In this document: positions 14,015 to 21,792 of the stretch, one piece after another
How positions within the stretch are numbered: the stretch's first letter is position 1
Layout of the letters: the number at the start of each line of letters is the position of its first letter
Source: an uncultured Clostridia bacterium
Lineage (GTDB): Bacteria > Bacillota > Clostridia > Peptostreptococcales > Anaerovoracaceae
Direction of reading: 5' to 3'
Length of the DNA stretch: 33,148 nucleotides
Assembly (NCBI GenBank): GCA_938034165.1
Contig: CALHKP010000057.1
Span: 1-33,148, forward strand
Made by a program: the position numbers and the translations under genes
The notes under the pieces: model-generated
Databases searched by the model: none
What the model was told of the DNA's origin: nothing
Seen by the model: the letters and a program-made list of their open reading frames with translations, nothing else

Positions 14015-16834
14015 TTGAAAAAGGAAAAGTTTAAGGTAACGGGAATGAGCTGTTCGGCATGTTCTTCGAGGGTTGAGAAGACCGTTTCGAAGCTTGAGGG
14101 AACAGAAGATGTTAGTGTAAATCTTCTTACTGGAAGCATGCAGGTAAAATATGATGAAGACGTTTTGAGTGAGGCTGATATTATATCGGCAGTTGAACAT
14201 GCGGGATATGGAGCTTTTGCTGAAGCAGGACAGCCGGGGGCATATGGCAACGATGAAAGTGTGACCGGAGGCTGGGCTTGTGGCAGTGCAGGCGGAGGCC
14301 AGCCGGACATGGCAGGAGGTCAGCACGGTGGAGGTAGTGCATGCGCAGGTGTGTGTGGCAGTTTGGCCGGATTCGCAGGCGACTCTATGGCAGGTAGAGG
14401 TGCAGCTTATGGTGGCATGGCTTCTCAGGGAGCTCTTGATGATACGAAACGGATGAAGAAAAGGCTTGTTTGGTCGCTGGTTTTCTGGCTACCTTTTATG
14501 GCAGTTTCCATGGGACCTATGGTAACAGGAAATCATCATAATATGGAAAATCCTCTTACCATGATTCTTATTCAGATTTTGCTTCTTATTCCAATAGTTT
14601 TTCTGAACAGGAAGTATTTTGTTAAGGGAATTCCTGCGCTTTTCAGAGGCGGTGCCAATATGGACAGCCTCATTGCAGTTGGCTCAGGGGCGGCAATAAT
14701 TTACGGCGTATTTGCTTTGTTTAGAATCGTGCATGGATATGAGACAGGTGATATGACCCTTGTTCACAAATATAGCTCGGACATATATTTTGAGTCGGCG
14801 GCAACGATACTAACGCTGATTACAGTTGGGAAATATCTTGAGACCAAGTCAAAGGGAAAAACAAGTCAGGCGATAGAAAAGCTTATGGATCTTGCACCGA
14901 AGACTGCAACCGTTGAAATAGACGGGGTTGAGCAGGTGGTTCCTGTTGCGGCTCTCAAGGAAGGCGACATTATCGTGGTAAGGCCGGGTGAAAGTTTTGC
15001 TGCTGATGGAGAAATCATATCAGGTTCAGGAGGAATCGACGAGTCCGCTATTACAGGAGAAAGCATTCCGGCAGAAAAGCAGGTGGGAGACAAAGTTATC
15101 TCGGCAACGGTTAACAAGACAGGATTTATCAAAGTCAGATGCGAGAAGGTGGGTGCAGACAGCACTATCAGTCAAATCATAAATCTTGTGGAAGAAGCTG
15201 GAGCCAGCAAAGCGCCTATAGCAAAACTTGCTGACAGGATTGCAGGAATTTTTGTTCCGACGGTAATGACAATTGCTCTTGTGACAGTGATTGTATGGCT
15301 TATTTTGGGTGCAAGGTTTGAATTCGCTCTTTCGGCGGGTATTGCGGTTCTTGTAATTTCATGTCCTTGTGCTCTGGGGCTTGCAACACCTGTAGCCATT
15401 ATGGTAGGAACGGGAAAAGGTGCAGAAAACGGAATTCTCATAAAGTCCGGCGAGGCTTTCGAAACAGCTAGCAAAGTGGATACTGTGGTTATGGACAAGA
15501 CCGGAACTGTGACGAAAGGATGTCCTGAGGTTACTGATGTCAAAGCCCTTGGAATTTCTGAGGAGGAGCTTCTTCAGATTGCCGCAGGACTTGAAAAGGG
15601 AAGTGAACATCCCCTTGCGGAGGCTGTGTGCAGATATGCTGAGGAGCAAAATATCAGAGCGAAGGAATTCAGCGACTTTTCGGCTTTGTTCGGAAAAGGT
15701 ATACAGGGCCAACTAGATGGGGTATGTTATTGCGGCGGAAATGCGGCTTTGATGGCTGAGAAGAATGTTGATATTTCGAACCTTACAGAGATTCTTGACG
15801 GTTTTGCGAATCAGGGCAAGACACCGATGATATTTGCAAAAGGCATGGATGTGATTGGAATTATCGCGGTTGCGGATGTGGAAAAGGAAACCAGTGCAGC
15901 AGCCATAAAAGCCTTTGAAAAAATGGGCATTGACGTGATAATGCTGACGGGTGATAACAGAAAAACTGCAGAGGCGATTCGAAAGAAGCTTGATATACCA
16001 AAGGTGATTGCAGAGGTTTTCCCGGCAGATAAGGAAAAGCATATAGCAAAGCTTCAGGCAGAAGGACATAAGGTGGCTATGATCGGTGACGGAATCAATG
16101 ATGCACCGGCTCTTGCACGAGCTGATGTGGGAATAGCTATCGGAGCAGGAACTGATATAGCAATAGAAAGTGCAGATGCTGTGCTCATGAGAAACGATCT
16201 TATGGATGCAGCAGCCTGCGTGAGATTGTCAAAGTCAGTAATAAGGAATATAAAAGAAAATCTTTTTTGGGCATTCTTTTATAATATAATAGGGATTCCG
16301 GTTGCGGCAGGTGTGCTTTATCCTGCATTTGGACTAAAGCTTTCGCCGATGTTTGCTGCGGCAGCCATGAGCCTTTCCAGCGTGTGTGTTGTAACTAATG
16401 CATTGAGACTTAGATTCTTCAAAACGGACAGAAGGGCAGCAGGCAGCGGAACTGACGAATCGGTAGCCGGCGGCGAAACTGAAATACCGGAAGCCGGCGG
16501 TGGAAATGGAAAGCCAAAGACCGGTGATGGAACTGAAAATGTGGCAGCAGGTAGCTGCTGCGAAATGCCGGCAGGAACAGAAAACCCAAAGCCGGAAGAT
16601 AATAAAACAGATAAACAGGAGGAAAAAACAATGAAGTATGAACTTAAAATCGAAGGAATGATGTGCCAGCACTGCCAGAAGCATGCCCATGATGCACTGG
16701 CAAAAATGGATGGAGTTACAGGAGTAGAGGTTAACCTAGAAGAAAAGAGCGCAGTTGTAGAAGCTGACAGAGAAATTACAACTGATGAATTTGCAGAAGT
16801 TATAAAAGAAGCAGGATATGAGCTTGTAAAATAA
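14015..16834 (+). CDS. copA: Copper-exporting P-type ATPase CopA with C-terminal CopZ domain
   Basis: CopA pumps copper(I) out of the cytoplasm at the expense of ATP. Domain order is: N-terminal heavy-metal domain with GMSCSAC (CxxC at 13-16); a Gly/Ala-rich linker; membrane helices; the CPC ion site (about 450-452); the phosphorylation motif DKTGT (about 494-498); and GDGIND (about 691-696). A Gly/Glu/Pro-rich linker then leads to a second heavy-metal domain from residue 873 (GMMCQHC). The TTG at 14015 is chosen because AAGGGGG lies seven bases upstream and the family N-terminus begins there; an upstream start near 13937 in the same frame lacks support. The product is 939 residues, longer than usual because of the linkers and the C-terminal domain. 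Confidence 0.93.
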   Translation: MKKEKFKVTGMSCSACSSRVEKTVSKLEGTEDVSVNLLTGSMQVKYDEDVLSEADIISAVEHAGYGAFAEAGQPGAYGNDESVTGGWACGSAGGGQPDMAGGQHGGGSACAGVCGSLAGFAGDSMAGRGAAYGGMASQGALDDTKRMKKRLVWSLVFWLPFMAVSMGPMVTGNHHNMENPLTMILIQILLLIPIVFLNRKYFVKGIPALFRGGANMDSLIAVGSGAAIIYGVFALFRIVHGYETGDMTLVHKYSSDIYFESAATILTLITVGKYLETKSKGKTSQAIEKLMDLAPKTATVEIDGVEQVVPVAALKEGDIIVVRPGESFAADGEIISGSGGIDESAITGESIPAEKQVGDKVISATVNKTGFIKVRCEKVGADSTISQIINLVEEAGASKAPIAKLADRIAGIFVPTVMTIALVTVIVWLILGARFEFALSAGIAVLVISCPCALGLATPVAIMVGTGKGAENGILIKSGEAFETASKVDTVVMDKTGTVTKGCPEVTDVKALGISEEELLQIAAGLEKGSEHPLAEAVCRYAEEQNIRAKEFSDFSALFGKGIQGQLDGVCYCGGNAALMAEKNVDISNLTEILDGFANQGKTPMIFAKGMDVIGIIAVADVEKETSAAAIKAFEKMGIDVIMLTGDNRKTAEAIRKKLDIPKVIAEVFPADKEKHIAKLQAEGHKVAMIGDGINDAPALARADVGIAIGAGTDIAIESADAVLMRNDLMDAAACVRLSKSVIRNIKENLFWAFFYNIIGIPVAAGVLYPAFGLKLSPMFAAAAMSLSSVCVVTNALRLRFFKTDRRAAGSGTDESVAGGETEIPEAGGGNGKPKTGDGTENVAAGSCCEMPAGTENPKPEDNKTDKQEEKTMKYELKIEGMMCQHCQKHAHDALAKMDGVTGVEVNLEEKSAVVEADREITTDEFAEVIKEAGYELVK
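16617..16633 (+). promoter_or_regulatory. Internal ribosome site and ATG for a CopZ-like protein
   Basis: A perfect AGGAGG (16617-16622) stands eight bases before an in-frame ATG (16631) that marks the exact start of the last heavy-metal domain of CopA. Initiation there would give a free 67-residue copper chaperone (CopZ-like) ending at 16834. Confidence 0.65.
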
Positions 16835-16938
16835 TTCATTGCTCCCCATTGTAAGTCGGGAAACATGTGTAATTTATTTGTTTTTCGGCGGAGAAACGAT
16901 TATAAAACAAAAATATATAATCAAATATTTGATGCAGA

Positions 16939-16963
16939 AGGCTCGGGTTAACCCGAGCCTTTC
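16939..16963 (+). terminator. Hairpin after copA, probable terminator
   Basis: AGGCTCGGG (16939-16947) pairs perfectly with CCCGAGCCT (16952-16960) around TTAA. The hairpin is strong but only a short T run (TTT) follows on the plus strand. It is about 100 bases after the copA stop, and no gene lies between. Confidence 0.7.
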
Positions 16964-16995
16964 GATTTGAGGCGGCGCGCTCGAAACTGTGTCTT

Positions 16996-17188
16996 GGACC
17001 GGGATGCTCGGATCCTCGAGCCTGTATCTGGAGCACCTCAAGCCTTTGGGCGGTCTTGGCCGATTGGCGCCGACCTTTGGACGGTCCTTTCTTGGTCGAT
17101 GGACGCCGACCGCTAGCAGGTTCTCTCTTGGTCGACTAACATCGACTTTTAGATGGTTTCAGAAGGTTTTGGTTAATGCACATCAACC
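16996..17188 (+). repeat. Dyad array A1, GGTCG-type units, ~36-base spacing
   Basis: Short inverted repeats follow one another: a degenerate GGACCG/CGGATCC dyad at 16996-17015, GGCCG/CGACC at 17058-17075, GGTCG/CGACC at 17094-17111, GGTCGA with TCGAC at 17130-17147, and GGTTAATG/CATCAACC at 17171-17188. The central three are exactly 36 bases apart and share flanks such as CTTTGGACGGTC. The stretch is more G+C-rich than its surroundings. No credible gene lies here. Confidence 0.7.
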
Positions 17189-17198
17189 AAAGAAGCGT

Positions 17199-17243
17199 CA
17201 AAAACAGTGCATATTTCAATAGTCGCAATCTGCGCTGAGTTAG
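17199..17243 (+). repeat. 45-base block shared with 12225-12269
   Basis: This block lies between the two dyad arrays and matches the block at 12225-12269 at 40 of 45 bases, with only transitions as differences. In both places it leads directly into GTTAG-type dyads in the same orientation, which marks it as part of one dispersed element. Confidence 0.75.
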
Positions 17244-17394
17244 ACATGGGTAACCGCACCTGAACACTGAGTTAGACATGGCTAACCGCACCTGAACACT
17301 GAGTTAGAAATAGCTAACCACACCCGAAGGCTAAGTTAGGCATAACTAACTGCGCTCAGAGACTAGGTTCGGCATAACTAACACCTCTTATTCC
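17235..17394 (+). repeat. Dyad array A2, five 32-base tandem units
   Basis: Five consecutive 32-base units start at 17235, 17267, 17299, 17331 and 17363. Each holds a 16-base dyad of the form GTTAG-N6-CTAAC (GTAAC in the first, GTTCG in the last). The first two units are nearly identical, and the last is the most decayed. Thirty-two bases is close to three helical turns, so all dyads would face the same side of the DNA. The array ends 15 bases before the promoter at 17410. Confidence 0.85.
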
Positions 17395-17409
17395 CATGGA
17401 GCTGTGCAA

Positions 17410-17438
17410 TTGACTTGAGCCCGTAAAACCTATATAAT
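17410..17438 (+). promoter_or_regulatory. Promoter of the small membrane protein operon
   Basis: The -35 TTGACT (17410-17415) and a perfect -10 TATAAT (17433-17438) are 17 bases apart. It lies directly after the five-unit dyad array and before the DUF4234-like gene. Confidence 0.78.
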
Positions 17439-17505
17439 TAAAGGTACAAAAAAGCGAGGAAATGATATTAACACTCTGACCAAGAGGGATGACACATCGG
17501 GAGTT

Positions 17506-17715
17506 TTGGTGCTTTTGCTTGGTATTTTAACTTTTGGCATTTACTGGCTCTACTGGTATTACAAGGCTGGGGATAATATGAGTAATCTAGAAGGCAATAA
17601 CAGCGACTTTGGTGTGATTTGTTTGGTTATTGGTATTCTAGGACTTGGAATTGTCAGCATTGCACTTATTCAGGACAAAGTCAATGACTACGGGCACAGA
17701 GTCGGTGTGTGTTAG
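17506..17715 (+). CDS. DUF4234-like small membrane protein
   Basis: A short hydrophobic protein with two helices (LLLGILTFGIYWLYWYYK, then LVIGILGLGIVSIALIQ) joined by a polar loop, matching the DUF4234 pattern in which an aromatic-rich first helix ends in YYK. Function unknown. The start is uncertain. TTG 17506 or GTG 17509 would begin inside the first helix. The same frame is open upstream and encodes the expected charged lead, NTLTKRDDTSG, from an ATT at 17467 that has GAGGA six bases before it. An ATG at 17463 is in another frame and stops after five codons. The native N-terminus probably lies near 17467. Confidence 0.6.
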   Translation: MVLLLGILTFGIYWLYWYYKAGDNMSNLEGNNSDFGVICLVIGILGLGIVSIALIQDKVNDYGHRVGVC

Positions 17716-17744
17716 GCTGCATAACATATAGAGGGAGAGATAAT

Positions 17745-18350
17745 TTGGCAAAAACAAAGAAGAAAAGTAAATCACAGGATTATGACAAAGTTTTTATGAT
17801 GTTTTCACTGGTTTTAGGAATGCTGTTTGGATGGATTTCTGCAGACAGTGCGGGTGTTCCGTATGTGTCTGAAGTATTGGCTAATGTGGGAATCTGGATG
17901 TTCACAGCGTCGTTAATTTCAATATATTCAAAAACAGGTATTCAGGCAATATTGCATAACATAATATTTTATGCGGGAGGCATAGTTATGTATGCGGCGC
18001 ATATGACTTTTCTGTCGGGAATGCCGGATTTCAGATTTTTGATATACAGGTGCGTACTTGCGTTTATAGGCAGTCTTATTGGGTTTATAACTTGGAATGC
18101 ATTACAGCCACAGTGGCTGGGAGCAATAAGCGGTGCGGTTCCTGTTTCACTGATTCTTGCAGAAGGATTTCCGATAATTTACAGCAGATCTGCTGTGCTT
18201 GCATTTGATGTGGTGCTTGCAGTAGCGCTTTTTTTCATTCTGCTCAGAGGTAGAGAACGAAAGCTGATGGCAATTCCGTTTGTACTTGCATTTACATTTG
18301 CAGGGGTTTACTTTGATATATTTTCTAAGCTGTTTGGAGGCTGGATATGA
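17745..18350 (+). CDS. Multi-pass membrane protein of unknown function
   Basis: After a Lys-rich N-terminus (AKTKKKSKSQ) the 201-residue product has about six hydrophobic segments with short loops, and no catalytic motif or signal peptide that I recognise. It may belong to a DUF6518-like family, but that is weak. TTG 17745 is chosen because GAGGGAGAG lies about five bases upstream; the frame is open back to 17709 without a better site. It follows the DUF4234-like gene by 29 bases and overlaps rsmE by four, so it is likely co-transcribed with both. Confidence 0.6.
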   Translation: MAKTKKKSKSQDYDKVFMMFSLVLGMLFGWISADSAGVPYVSEVLANVGIWMFTASLISIYSKTGIQAILHNIIFYAGGIVMYAAHMTFLSGMPDFRFLIYRCVLAFIGSLIGFITWNALQPQWLGAISGAVPVSLILAEGFPIIYSRSAVLAFDVVLAVALFFILLRGRERKLMAIPFVLAFTFAGVYFDIFSKLFGGWI

Positions 18351-19084
18351 GCAGATTTTTTGTAAGTCATGAAGACATATATGATAAGGAAATAGTGATA
18401 TCGGCAAAAGACGATATCAAACATATAAAAAAAGTTTTGAGACTTCGGGAAGGCAATGAAATAGACGTTTCTGACGGAGTGGAGTGGGAATACAGAACTG
18501 AAATATCGGAAATAGGCGATGATGAAGTTTGTCTAAAAATAGTGGACAAGCAAAAGTTTGCAAGGGAACCAAAGCTTGAAGTGAGCCTGTTTCAGGGTGT
18601 ACCGAAGGCAGGAAAGATGGAACTGATAATCCAAAAATGTGTGGAGCTGGGAGTGCACGAAATTACGCCTGTTTTTATGGACAGAACCGTAGTTGTGGAA
18701 AAGGGTAATTTTTCCAAGAAACTTGACAGATGGCAGAAAATAAGCGACGAGGCAGTTAAGCAGTGCAAGAGAGGAATCATTCCGCAAATTTGTGAAAAAC
18801 TCGATTTTTCCGGAATGCTGGAGGAACTGAAAAATTTTGATGCGGTAGTATTTCCTTACGAAAACGAGGATAATTTTACTGTTAAGAGTTTTTTGAGGGG
18901 ACTTGAGCAAATTCCGAAAAGCGTTGCCATTGTAATAGGACCGGAAGGTGGATTCAGCGACGAGGAAGCCGAACAAATGAAGGCGGCGGGTTACAGACCT
19001 GTTTCCCTTGGAAAGACGATTTTGAGAACGGAAACTGCAGGCATGGCGACGCTTGCAATGGTTATGTACGAATTAGAAATATAG
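18347..19084 (+). CDS. rsmE: 16S rRNA (uracil-1498-N3)-methyltransferase RsmE
   Basis: RsmE methylates N3 of U1498 in 16S rRNA of the 30S subunit, using S-adenosylmethionine. The 245-residue protein has the normal length and the SPOUT-family C-terminal knot with GPEGGFSDEEAE and LGKTILRTETA. The N-terminal PUA-like part begins SRFFV. Its ATG overlaps the previous stop (ATGA), and mtaB follows within 20 bases, a pairing with RNA-modifying genes that is common in Clostridia. Confidence 0.93.
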   Translation: MSRFFVSHEDIYDKEIVISAKDDIKHIKKVLRLREGNEIDVSDGVEWEYRTEISEIGDDEVCLKIVDKQKFAREPKLEVSLFQGVPKAGKMELIIQKCVELGVHEITPVFMDRTVVVEKGNFSKKLDRWQKISDEAVKQCKRGIIPQICEKLDFSGMLEELKNFDAVVFPYENEDNFTVKSFLRGLEQIPKSVAIVIGPEGGFSDEEAEQMKAAGYRPVSLGKTILRTETAGMATLAMVMYELEI

Positions 19085-19103
19085 AAATATAAAGGGGATG
19101 AAT

Positions 19104-20408
19104 ATGAAAGTAGCATTTCACACTTTGGGGTGCAAAGTTAACCAGTATGAGACAGAGGCTCTCAAAGAGCAGTTTGGCGAGAGAGGCTTTGATATAGTTG
19201 GAGAAGAGGATTTTGCTGATGTTTATGTGATTAACACCTGTACGGTGACTCATATGGCGGACAGAAAATCGAGACAATATATAAGAAAAATGAAGAGGGT
19301 GAATTCTGAGGCAGTGGTTGCGGTTACAGGTTGCTATGCACAGGTGAGTCCGGAGGAAGTCAGCAAAATTGAAGGTGTGAACCTGGTTGTGGGAACCAAC
19401 GAAAAACAGAATCTGCCTGAATACGTGGAAAGCTTTATCAGAGAGGCTTTGGGGCTTTCATGCCATGTTAAGGCCTATGAGGAGCTGACAGAATACAAGT
19501 CATCCGGAATCATAACATCCATGGAAAGCAGAACTAGAGCCTACATAAAAATCCAAGAAGGCTGCAACAGGTTTTGTTCTTACTGCATTATTCCTTATGC
19601 TCGCGGCAAGGTGAGAAGCAGAGATATGGACGAAATTATGACGGAGGCAAGAGGCCTAATCGAAAAGGGCTTCAAGGAGATTATTCTTACGGGCATAAAC
19701 ACTGCGCTTTACGGAACTGACATGGATATCGGGGGCATAGAACCGCTGATTAGAGAGCTTAATGCTATAGACGGCGATTTCAGAATCAGACTGAGTTCAC
19801 TTGAGCCGACTGTAATTAACAAGGATTATGTGGCAGGACTTTTGAAGTACGAGAAGCTTTGTCCGCACCTGCATCTTTCTATTCAGAGTGGATCTGACAA
19901 CGTTCTGGCTTTGATGAACCGAAAATATTCGAGACAGGATTATCTCGATATAGTCAAAGTTCTTACGGATTTTGATCCTTTGTATGGGATTACTACTGAT
20001 ATAATCGCGGGATTTCCGGGGGAAAGCGAGGCGGATTTTGAGGATAGCCTAAGGATGATAGATGAGGCCGGCTACTGTAAGGTACATGCCTTCAAATATT
20101 CAAAGCGTGCAGGAACAAAGGCGGCAGCCATGGACTGCCAGATTCCGGAAAACATCAAAACTGAACGAAGCCACAGATTGGGAGAAAAGGCAAACGAAGC
20201 TGCGTCAGCGTTTTACGACAGATGTAAAGGAAGCGTCAGAAGAGCTTTGCTTGAGGAAATGACCGAAGAAGGGCTTATTACGGGATATACGGACAATTAC
20301 GTCAAGGTGTATGCCGAAGGAAATGAGAATATGCTCGGTAAGTTCTGTGACATCAGGCTTATCGCAGAATATAAAGATGGAATGAAAGGAGAATTATTAA
20401 ATGGCTGA
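19104..20408 (+). CDS. mtaB: tRNA t6A37 methylthiotransferase MtaB
   Basis: MtaB adds a methylthio group to t6A at position 37 of ANN-decoding tRNAs (product ms2t6A). The 434-residue product shows the N-terminal UPF0004 domain with cluster cysteines in GCKVNQ, NTCTV and TGCYAQ, the radical SAM motif CNRFCSYC at about 154-161, and a C-terminal TRAM-like region. The TLGCKVN opening favours MtaB over MiaB. ATG 19104 is preferred over the in-frame ATG 19098, which would touch the GGGG ribosome site. It overlaps the next gene by eight bases. Confidence 0.92.
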   Translation: MKVAFHTLGCKVNQYETEALKEQFGERGFDIVGEEDFADVYVINTCTVTHMADRKSRQYIRKMKRVNSEAVVAVTGCYAQVSPEEVSKIEGVNLVVGTNEKQNLPEYVESFIREALGLSCHVKAYEELTEYKSSGIITSMESRTRAYIKIQEGCNRFCSYCIIPYARGKVRSRDMDEIMTEARGLIEKGFKEIILTGINTALYGTDMDIGGIEPLIRELNAIDGDFRIRLSSLEPTVINKDYVAGLLKYEKLCPHLHLSIQSGSDNVLALMNRKYSRQDYLDIVKVLTDFDPLYGITTDIIAGFPGESEADFEDSLRMIDEAGYCKVHAFKYSKRAGTKAAAMDCQIPENIKTERSHRLGEKANEAASAFYDRCKGSVRRALLEEMTEEGLITGYTDNYVKVYAEGNENMLGKFCDIRLIAEYKDGMKGELLNG

Positions 20409-20742
20409 TTGTATTTTCTGTTCAATAGGAAATCATGACATCCCGTCAAACGTTGCGTACGAGGATGACAAGCTTATTGCTTTTCATGACCTGGATCCGC
20501 AGGCACCTGTACATGTGCTTGTAATACCAAAGAAGCATATCGCGTCTCTTGATGATGTAAAAGAAGAAGATCAGGAACTTCTCGGATATATCATGTTCAA
20601 GATTCACGAGATTGCAGCTGATTTGGGCTTGGAAAACGGATACCGTGTTGTAAGCAATAACGGCGAAGATGCTTTTCAGACAGTAAAGCACCTACATTTC
20701 CATATTCTCGGAAAGAGAAAACTGACATGGCCACCGGGCTAA
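20401..20742 (+). CDS. HIT family nucleotide-binding protein (HinT-like)
   Basis: Histidine-triad proteins hydrolyse nucleotide phosphoramidates and related adenylates. The 113-residue product has the triad HLHFH (His97, His99, His101) inside KHLHFHILGKRKLTWPPG, close to the HinT C-terminus. The N-terminal CxxC (CIFC) is that of the zinc-carrying HIT branch. It overlaps mtaB by eight bases and is the last gene before a terminator. Confidence 0.92.
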   Translation: MADCIFCSIGNHDIPSNVAYEDDKLIAFHDLDPQAPVHVLVIPKKHIASLDDVKEEDQELLGYIMFKIHEIAADLGLENGYRVVSNNGEDAFQTVKHLHFHILGKRKLTWPPG

Positions 20743-20763
20743 AGAGATTCGGCAGGCAAGAAG

Positions 20764-20792
20764 GGCTATCACAAAAAAAAGATAGCCTTTTT
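20764..20792 (+). terminator. Rho-independent terminator
   Basis: GGCTATC (20764-20770) pairs with GATAGCC (20781-20787) around an A-rich loop, followed by TTTTT. It ends the operon running from the 17410 promoter through the HIT gene. Confidence 0.88.
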
Positions 20793-20882
20793 ATGTGAGG
20801 TTTTGCAAGAGGCTTATTTATATAATATACAGGGTGAAACCCTTGAATTTTCGATAAAAAATTGGTTTATACAGGAGGTTAT

Positions 20883-21728
20883 ATGAAAAAGATAGAAAAT
20901 CTTATATTTATACTGTTGGGAATCGCGTGTGATGCTTTTGGTGTTGCTTGTTTCGTGCTTCCTAACGGATTTCTCGTTGGAGGTATAACAGGTGTGGGCC
21001 GAGTGCTCAATCATTATGCTCACATCGAAGTGTCAATTGCAGTAGGTATCGTCAGCGTGCTTTTGTTCATAATCGCATGGGCGAGCCTTGGAAAAAAGTT
21101 TGCAATGACTATAGTTGTGGGAACGTTTATGTTCCCAATATTTCTTGATATTTTTCAGAGAATCGACGCATTGTCAAATCTGACGGATAACGAAGTAATT
21201 GCAGCAGTTTGTGGTGGTATCATGATGGGTATGGGCGTTGGCCTAATCATCAAAGCCGGTGCGTCCTCCGGCGGAAGTGACGTAATTCCGGTAATTCTGA
21301 ACCGCAAGTTTAACCTACCGGTTGCACCGATGGTGTATTTGTCGGACTTTATCATTTTGATGCTTCAGCTACCGTTTGCAAGCACAGACAATATTCTGCT
21401 TGGAATCATGCTGCTTCTGATTTGCACTATGACTCTGAACAAAGTAATTCTAACAGGTTCAAGCGACGTTCAGTTTACAATTATCAGCTCAAGATATGAG
21501 GAAATCAACAGAAGACTTCAGGATGAGGCAGACGTTGGAAGCACACTGTTTCATAGCAAAACAGGTCATCTTGGAAAAGAGATAGACGTAATTATGTGCA
21601 TAGCCGCTCACAAAGACATTCATGCCGTAAAAAACATCATCTCAGAGGTGGATTCTGAGGCATTTGTTACAATGATAAACGTGAACGACGTAAGAGGAAG
21701 AGGATTTACGCTGGTAAGAAAGTACTAA
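20883..21728 (+). CDS. YitT family membrane protein
   Basis: The 281-residue product has five to six N-terminal membrane helices, with the family hallmarks NGFLVGGITG and GASSGGSDV, followed by a soluble C-terminal DUF2179 domain of about 90 residues. YitT proteins are widespread in Firmicutes and their transport function is not firmly established. ATG 20883 is used because AGGAGG (20873-20878) is immediately upstream; the longer frame from 20862 would place the ribosome site inside the gene. A TATAAT at 20821-20826 may be its -10, but I see no convincing -35. Confidence 0.88.
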   Translation: MKKIENLIFILLGIACDAFGVACFVLPNGFLVGGITGVGRVLNHYAHIEVSIAVGIVSVLLFIIAWASLGKKFAMTIVVGTFMFPIFLDIFQRIDALSNLTDNEVIAAVCGGIMMGMGVGLIIKAGASSGGSDVIPVILNRKFNLPVAPMVYLSDFIILMLQLPFASTDNILLGIMLLLICTMTLNKVILTGSSDVQFTIISSRYEEINRRLQDEADVGSTLFHSKTGHLGKEIDVIMCIAAHKDIHAVKNIISEVDSEAFVTMINVNDVRGRGFTLVRKY

Positions 21729-21792
21729 CAGAGATTTGAAGGAACACATGTATTTGTGTATTCGAACGATATTTTACAAGGGGGCAATTTTT

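Noticed and set aside
13591..14310. Long minus-strand ORF opposite csoR and copA
   Set aside because: It is the shadow of two well-identified genes and the CsoR-CopA start region, with no promoter or ribosome site of its own.
16989..17222. 77-residue ORF with 12-residue repeats across the dyad array
   Set aside because: Any 36-base repeat gives a 12-residue repeat in every frame. There is no good ribosome site and the product has no recognisable fold, so the ORF is a by-product of the DNA repeats.
17235..17394. CRISPR array
   Set aside because: The 32-base units repeat along their whole length, so there are no unique spacers of constant size between identical repeats, and no cas gene is in view.
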